A stretch of DNA of 64,000 nucleotides from Pseudoalteromonas phenolica. GTDB taxonomy: Bacteria; Pseudomonadota; Gammaproteobacteria; Enterobacterales; Alteromonadaceae. The stretch is taken from NCBI RefSeq assembly GCF_001444405.1, contig NZ_CP013187.1, positions 2,294,001-2,358,000 of the forward strand. The letters run 5' to 3'. Within the stretch, counting starts at the first letter, position 1. Every line of letters begins with the position of its first letter. This document shows positions 61,218 to 64,000 of this stretch, piece by piece. A model generated the notes under the pieces. The model did not search any database. It had not been told where the DNA came from and saw only the letters and a program-made list of their open reading frames with translations. The position numbers and the translations under genes are program-made.

Positions 61218-62471
61218 TTATAAGCTTATGCCTTTACGTTGAGCTTTGTCCTTAATGAACGTTGCCCAACCTCTAGCAAACTTACGAGTACGAGGATCGT
61301 CTTGTGCTTTGACTATCGCTCTGTAAGCTTGCTTATACTTCTCTTGGTATAAGTAAGCTTCAGCTAAGTCAGAGTAAGTCGAACCCTTCTTGTCAGTACC
61401 TAACTCAAGCGCTTTATTTAAACGCTCAACTGCAGCACTGTACTTTTGCTCAGTAAGTAATAAGTTACCTGCCTTTCTAAAAAGATCTGCGTCGTCATCA
61501 AACTTAGCTGCTTCTTCATAGTATTTAGCTGCAGTTACAAGATGCTTCGCTTGGTGGAAGTAACTCGCAACAGCTGTAACGTTTTGCTTAGTACGCTTAA
61601 CTTTATCTTCCTTCAAAGCTTTTTCCATAACAATGGCTGCTTTATAAGGAATATCGTTTAGCGAGTAATAGCTGCTTAAAATTTTGTAGTGGTTCTCTTT
61701 CTCGAAATAGCCTTTTCTGTAAGCTACTTCCATAATTGTCTGACCTTTAGTGAACTGCTCGGTAGACATGTAGAAAGAACCTAGACGAGTCCAGTTTTGT
61801 TTGTCATCAGGGAACAACTTAACTAGAGTCTCACCAACTTCTACAACTTTATTAAACTGCTTAAGTTCAAAGTATGAACCGACCTTCAGCATAAAGTAAT
61901 TTTTATTTGGCTCTTTTGCCAATTTAATTGCTTTGTCTGCTGGTTCGATAACTTTGCTAAATTGCTTTAACTCAAAGTAAGCCTGAGCAATTTTCGCATA
62001 TACCTTGTCATCTTCTTCGCCAGTAAAGTCCATCCAGTCGTTGTAGGCTTTAACACCCTCAACATACTTTTGCTGGCCAAAGTAAAGGTCTGCAACAAAT
62101 TTTAGGGTATCAGCCTGATCTTTGAAGTTTAGAACATCTTTTTCTACAGCACGCTTAACGAAATCAAGGGCCTTAGTATAATCTTCTTTTTGAGCATAGA
62201 AGTTACCTAAGTACCTATCTACAGTTGCTTTGTCGAAATCATTAGACGGGTCTAACTCTTCCATTAAAGCAATTGCTTCATCAAGTTGGTCGTTGTTGTA
62301 AAGTTCAAATGCTTTAACAACTTTCTTACCAGTACGCTCGCCCATGATCTTTGTCTTAGCTTTTTTACGCGCTTCGATTTTAGCTGGGTCAGGTGCAGCA
62401 ACAGCGTTGCTGCAAACACCTGTAAGCGTCATAAGTAGCGCAAGAGCTGTTGCTTTATGTAATTGCTTCAT
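61218..62471 (-). CDS. TPR protein of the TonB2-type operon (TtpA-like)
   Basis: A 417-residue periplasmic TPR protein with a signal peptide (cleavage near NAVAA) and about ten TPR-like helix pairs (for example DKATVDRYLGNFYAQKEDYTKAL). It ends the exbB-exbD-tonB operon, as TtpA does in Vibrio. TtpA-like proteins assist the TonB2 complex. AAGGAGCG precedes the ATG and a terminator follows. Confidence 0.85.
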   Translation of the reverse strand: MKQLHKATALALLMTLTGVCSNAVAAPDPAKIEARKKAKTKIMGERTGKKVVKAFELYNNDQLDEAIALMEELDPSNDFDKATVDRYLGNFYAQKEDYTKALDFVKRAVEKDVLNFKDQADTLKFVADLYFGQQKYVEGVKAYNDWMDFTGEEDDKVYAKIAQAYFELKQFSKVIEPADKAIKLAKEPNKNYFMLKVGSYFELKQFNKVVEVGETLVKLFPDDKQNWTRLGSFYMSTEQFTKGQTIMEVAYRKGYFEKENHYKILSSYYSLNDIPYKAAIVMEKALKEDKVKRTKQNVTAVASYFHQAKHLVTAAKYYEEAAKFDDDADLFRKAGNLLLTEQKYSAAVERLNKALELGTDKKGSTYSDLAEAYLYQEKYKQAYRAIVKAQDDPRTRKFARGWATFIKDKAQRKGISL

Positions 62472-62485
62472 TTCTTCGCTCCTTA

Positions 62486-63100
62486 TTAATCTTGGTTAAG
62501 TTTAAAGTCTAACTGTACAGTAAGACCAGGTTGTTTTTGTGGCTTGCCATCGATGATTTTCGGGCGGTATTTCCACTTACGTAAAGCTCTCATCGCTTCA
62601 CGGTTGAAAATACGCTTCGGTTCAGCATCAATAACTTTTACATCTTCAACACCACCAAGCTCGTTAATAGTGAATGAAAGTTGTACCCAACCTTCTTTAC
62701 CATCACGTGCCGCTTGAGTCGGGTATTTCGGCTCAATACGAACGATAGGTGTTGCATCACCATCACGACCAAATTCACCAGGCCCACTTAGGCCACCTGC
62801 AGTGCCACCAATGTCGATGCTAGGCATGTTAAAGCCAATAGCACCCGGATTTGGGTTAGCATTGTCAGGCTGCGGCGGCTGCGGTTTAGGCGGCTGCTGC
62901 GGCGGCGGCGGAGGTGGAGGCGGAACACGTCTGCGCTCTTGAACCTCAGATTCAGGTGGATTCGTCAAAATTTCGACTACAATTTCTTCTTTTTTATTTT
63001 CAGCTCTATCTGCTCCGCCAGAGATCAGAAATGCCATAAAATAAAATAAGCCGAAAGTAACTGCCCCACCTGTTACAAGTGAAAACAGAAAACGAATCAT
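62486..63100 (-). CDS. tonB2: TonB2-type energy-transducing protein
   Basis: A 204-residue TonB protein. A membrane anchor spans residues about 5-28, then a run of eight prolines (VPPPPPPPPQQPPKPQPPQP) that would span the periplasm. The C-terminal TonB domain begins near IVRIEPKYPTQAARDGKEGWVQLSF and ends with LDFKLN. It transmits proton-motive force from ExbBD to receptors such as the one at 13784. Its ATG overlaps the exbD stop (TAATG). Confidence 0.92.
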   Translation of the reverse strand: MIRFLFSLVTGGAVTFGLFYFMAFLISGGADRAENKKEEIVVEILTNPPESEVQERRRVPPPPPPPPQQPPKPQPPQPDNANPNPGAIGFNMPSIDIGGTAGGLSGPGEFGRDGDATPIVRIEPKYPTQAARDGKEGWVQLSFTINELGGVEDVKVIDAEPKRIFNREAMRALRKWKYRPKIIDGKPQKQPGLTVQLDFKLNQD

Positions 63101-63504
63101 TACTTAGCTCCAGCGATTGAGATTTTTAGTTGATCGTCAGTCGCCTTGATTTGGTCCATAACTTTAACAACCACACCATGTTTCGCGCCTTTATCAGCTT
63201 GAATAATGATAGTTTCTGTTGGTTGCTCAGCTAGGATGCTCTCAAGGTTTGCACTAACACGCTCAACATCAACTGCGCGCTTATCCATCCAGATTTCACC
63301 GTTTTCACGGATCGCGATGAATACGTTTGCATTTTTCTTAGTTTGAGCTTGTGCAGCCTTTGGCTTTTGTACTTCAATACCAGCTTCTTTCACGAAAGAA
63401 GTTGTTACGATGAAGAAGATAAGCATGATGAATACGATGTCTAGCATCGGTGTCATGTCTACTGCTGCTTCTTCTTCCTCACGAAAACGTTGTTTACGTG
63501 CCAT
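63100..63504 (-). CDS. exbD2: ExbD2-type biopolymer transport protein
   Basis: A 134-residue ExbD with the single membrane helix VDMTPMLDIVFIMLIFFIVT, carrying the conserved Asp that takes part in proton conduction, and a periplasmic domain ending DQLKISIAGAK. Between exbB and tonB, 14 bases after exbB's stop. Confidence 0.93.
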   Translation of the reverse strand: MARKQRFREEEEAAVDMTPMLDIVFIMLIFFIVTTSFVKEAGIEVQKPKAAQAQTKKNANVFIAIRENGEIWMDKRAVDVERVSANLESILAEQPTETIIIQADKGAKHGVVVKVMDQIKATDDQLKISIAGAK

Positions 63505-63518
63505 ATTAATATCTCTCT

Positions 63519-64000
63519 TTAGTGATGAGGCAAACTATCTACTAGCTTTTCTTTAGCCATTTTCGCTCTAGCTTCTAGGCGAGTGCTGAAGAATACACCA
63601 GATAGTGCCGCAACCATTCCTGCCATTGTTGGTATCGTTGCCATTGAAATACCCGATGCCATTAGACGAGCGTTACCAGTACCTTGAGTAGCCATCGTTT
63701 CGAAAACGCTGATCATACCTGTTACAGTACCTAGTAGGCCGATTAATGGACACATGGCTACCAATGTTTTGATAATCAACATGCGCGCTTCTAATTTTTC
63801 AGACGCTTCAGAAATCCATGCATCGCGGATTCTGTGTGCGTACCAAGACGTAGTGTCTTGGCGGGCGTCCCACTTCGCTACGATATCCGCTTTCATTTTC
63901 GGATACTCGGCGAGTAGGAACCAATAGCGCTCAATCATTAATACCCACATTAGAAAGAGTGCTATCGCGACCACGTATAATACCTGGCCGCCTGTGCCAA
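63519..64000 (-). CDS. exbB2: ExbB2-type biopolymer transport protein (5' end outside window)
   Basis: ExbB with three membrane helices. The readable part starts GTGGQVLYVVAIALFLMWVL and includes LVAMCPLIGLLGTVTGMISVFE, the family's strongest block. The frame is open to the end of the window, so the N-terminus lies beyond it; a GTG at 63974 is an internal codon. First gene in this readable part of the operon. Confidence 0.9.
   Translation of the reverse strand, partial: GTGGQVLYVVAIALFLMWVLMIERYWFLLAEYPKMKADIVAKWDARQDTTSWYAHRIRDAWISEASEKLEARMLIIKTLVAMCPLIGLLGTVTGMISVFETMATQGTGNARLMASGISMATIPTMAGMVAALSGVFFSTRLEARAKMAKEKLVDSLPHH

Overview
The window looks like a marine gammaproteobacterium of the Alteromonadales, most likely Pseudoalteromonas. 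This is inferred from gene content and order: yejK/yejL plus a PbgA-like gene, aceK, apt-dnaX-ybaB, a TonB2-type exbB-exbD-tonB-TPR operon, an M13 peptidase, and AT-rich sequence. No rRNA, tRNA, CRISPR array or complete insertion sequence was recognised.

Layout. 1-10.4 kb is mostly conserved chromosome: a thioredoxin-fold/GGDEF fusion protein, yejK-yejL-pbgA-like, aceK with a LysR gene, a membrane protein/XRE pair, a DUF3667 protein and recR. 10.5-19.3 kb is a catabolic cluster: an orphan TRAP solute-binding protein, a secreted cyanophycinase, then a TonB receptor, a YfcC-type carrier and an isoaspartyl dipeptidase. Together these can be read as uptake and breakdown of extracellular cyanophycin or other beta-aspartyl peptides. 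19.3-25.1 kb holds an unknown protein, a rhomboid protease, an M13 peptidase and a LysE exporter.

25.2-52.7 kb is a roughly 27-kb genomic island inserted at the 3' end of ybaB. A 130-bp near-identical direct repeat bounds it, made of the last codons of ybaB and its terminator. An excisionase-like gene overlapping a tyrosine integrase gene lies inside. The cargo looks like defence and mobility: a PD-(D/E)XK-like protein, a two-TM protein, an XRE/ImmA protein, a serine recombinase, and a tightly overlapping metallophosphoesterase / ORC-CDC6-like ATPase / unknown operon. Further on are an HNH-STAND-TPR protein and a DUF2235 lipoprotein whose gene carries a C9 tract. Next come a caspase-like (clan CD) peptidase candidate with a 47-residue acidic partner, and an integron-type cassette run without an integron integrase (TIR/SEFIR protein, DUF3800 protein, DUF6953-like protein, each followed by an attC-like site).

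52.7-64 kb returns to the chromosome: ybaB, dnaX (with a conserved -1 frameshift signal), apt, a 40-residue membrane protein, and an hvfABC-type RiPP operon whose precursor has eight 15-residue EGKCG repeat units. Then come dusC, a DksA/TraR-type zinc-finger gene, a lipoprotein and the TonB2-type energising operon, whose exbB gene runs off the end.

The strongest candidates for undescribed biology are the 32.8-36.6 kb three-gene operon, the 46.7-48.2 kb peptidase/acidic-peptide pair, and the HNH-STAND protein. The hvf operon and the cyanophycin locus belong to recognisable families but have unusual details. All assignments come from reading the sequence; no database search was run.
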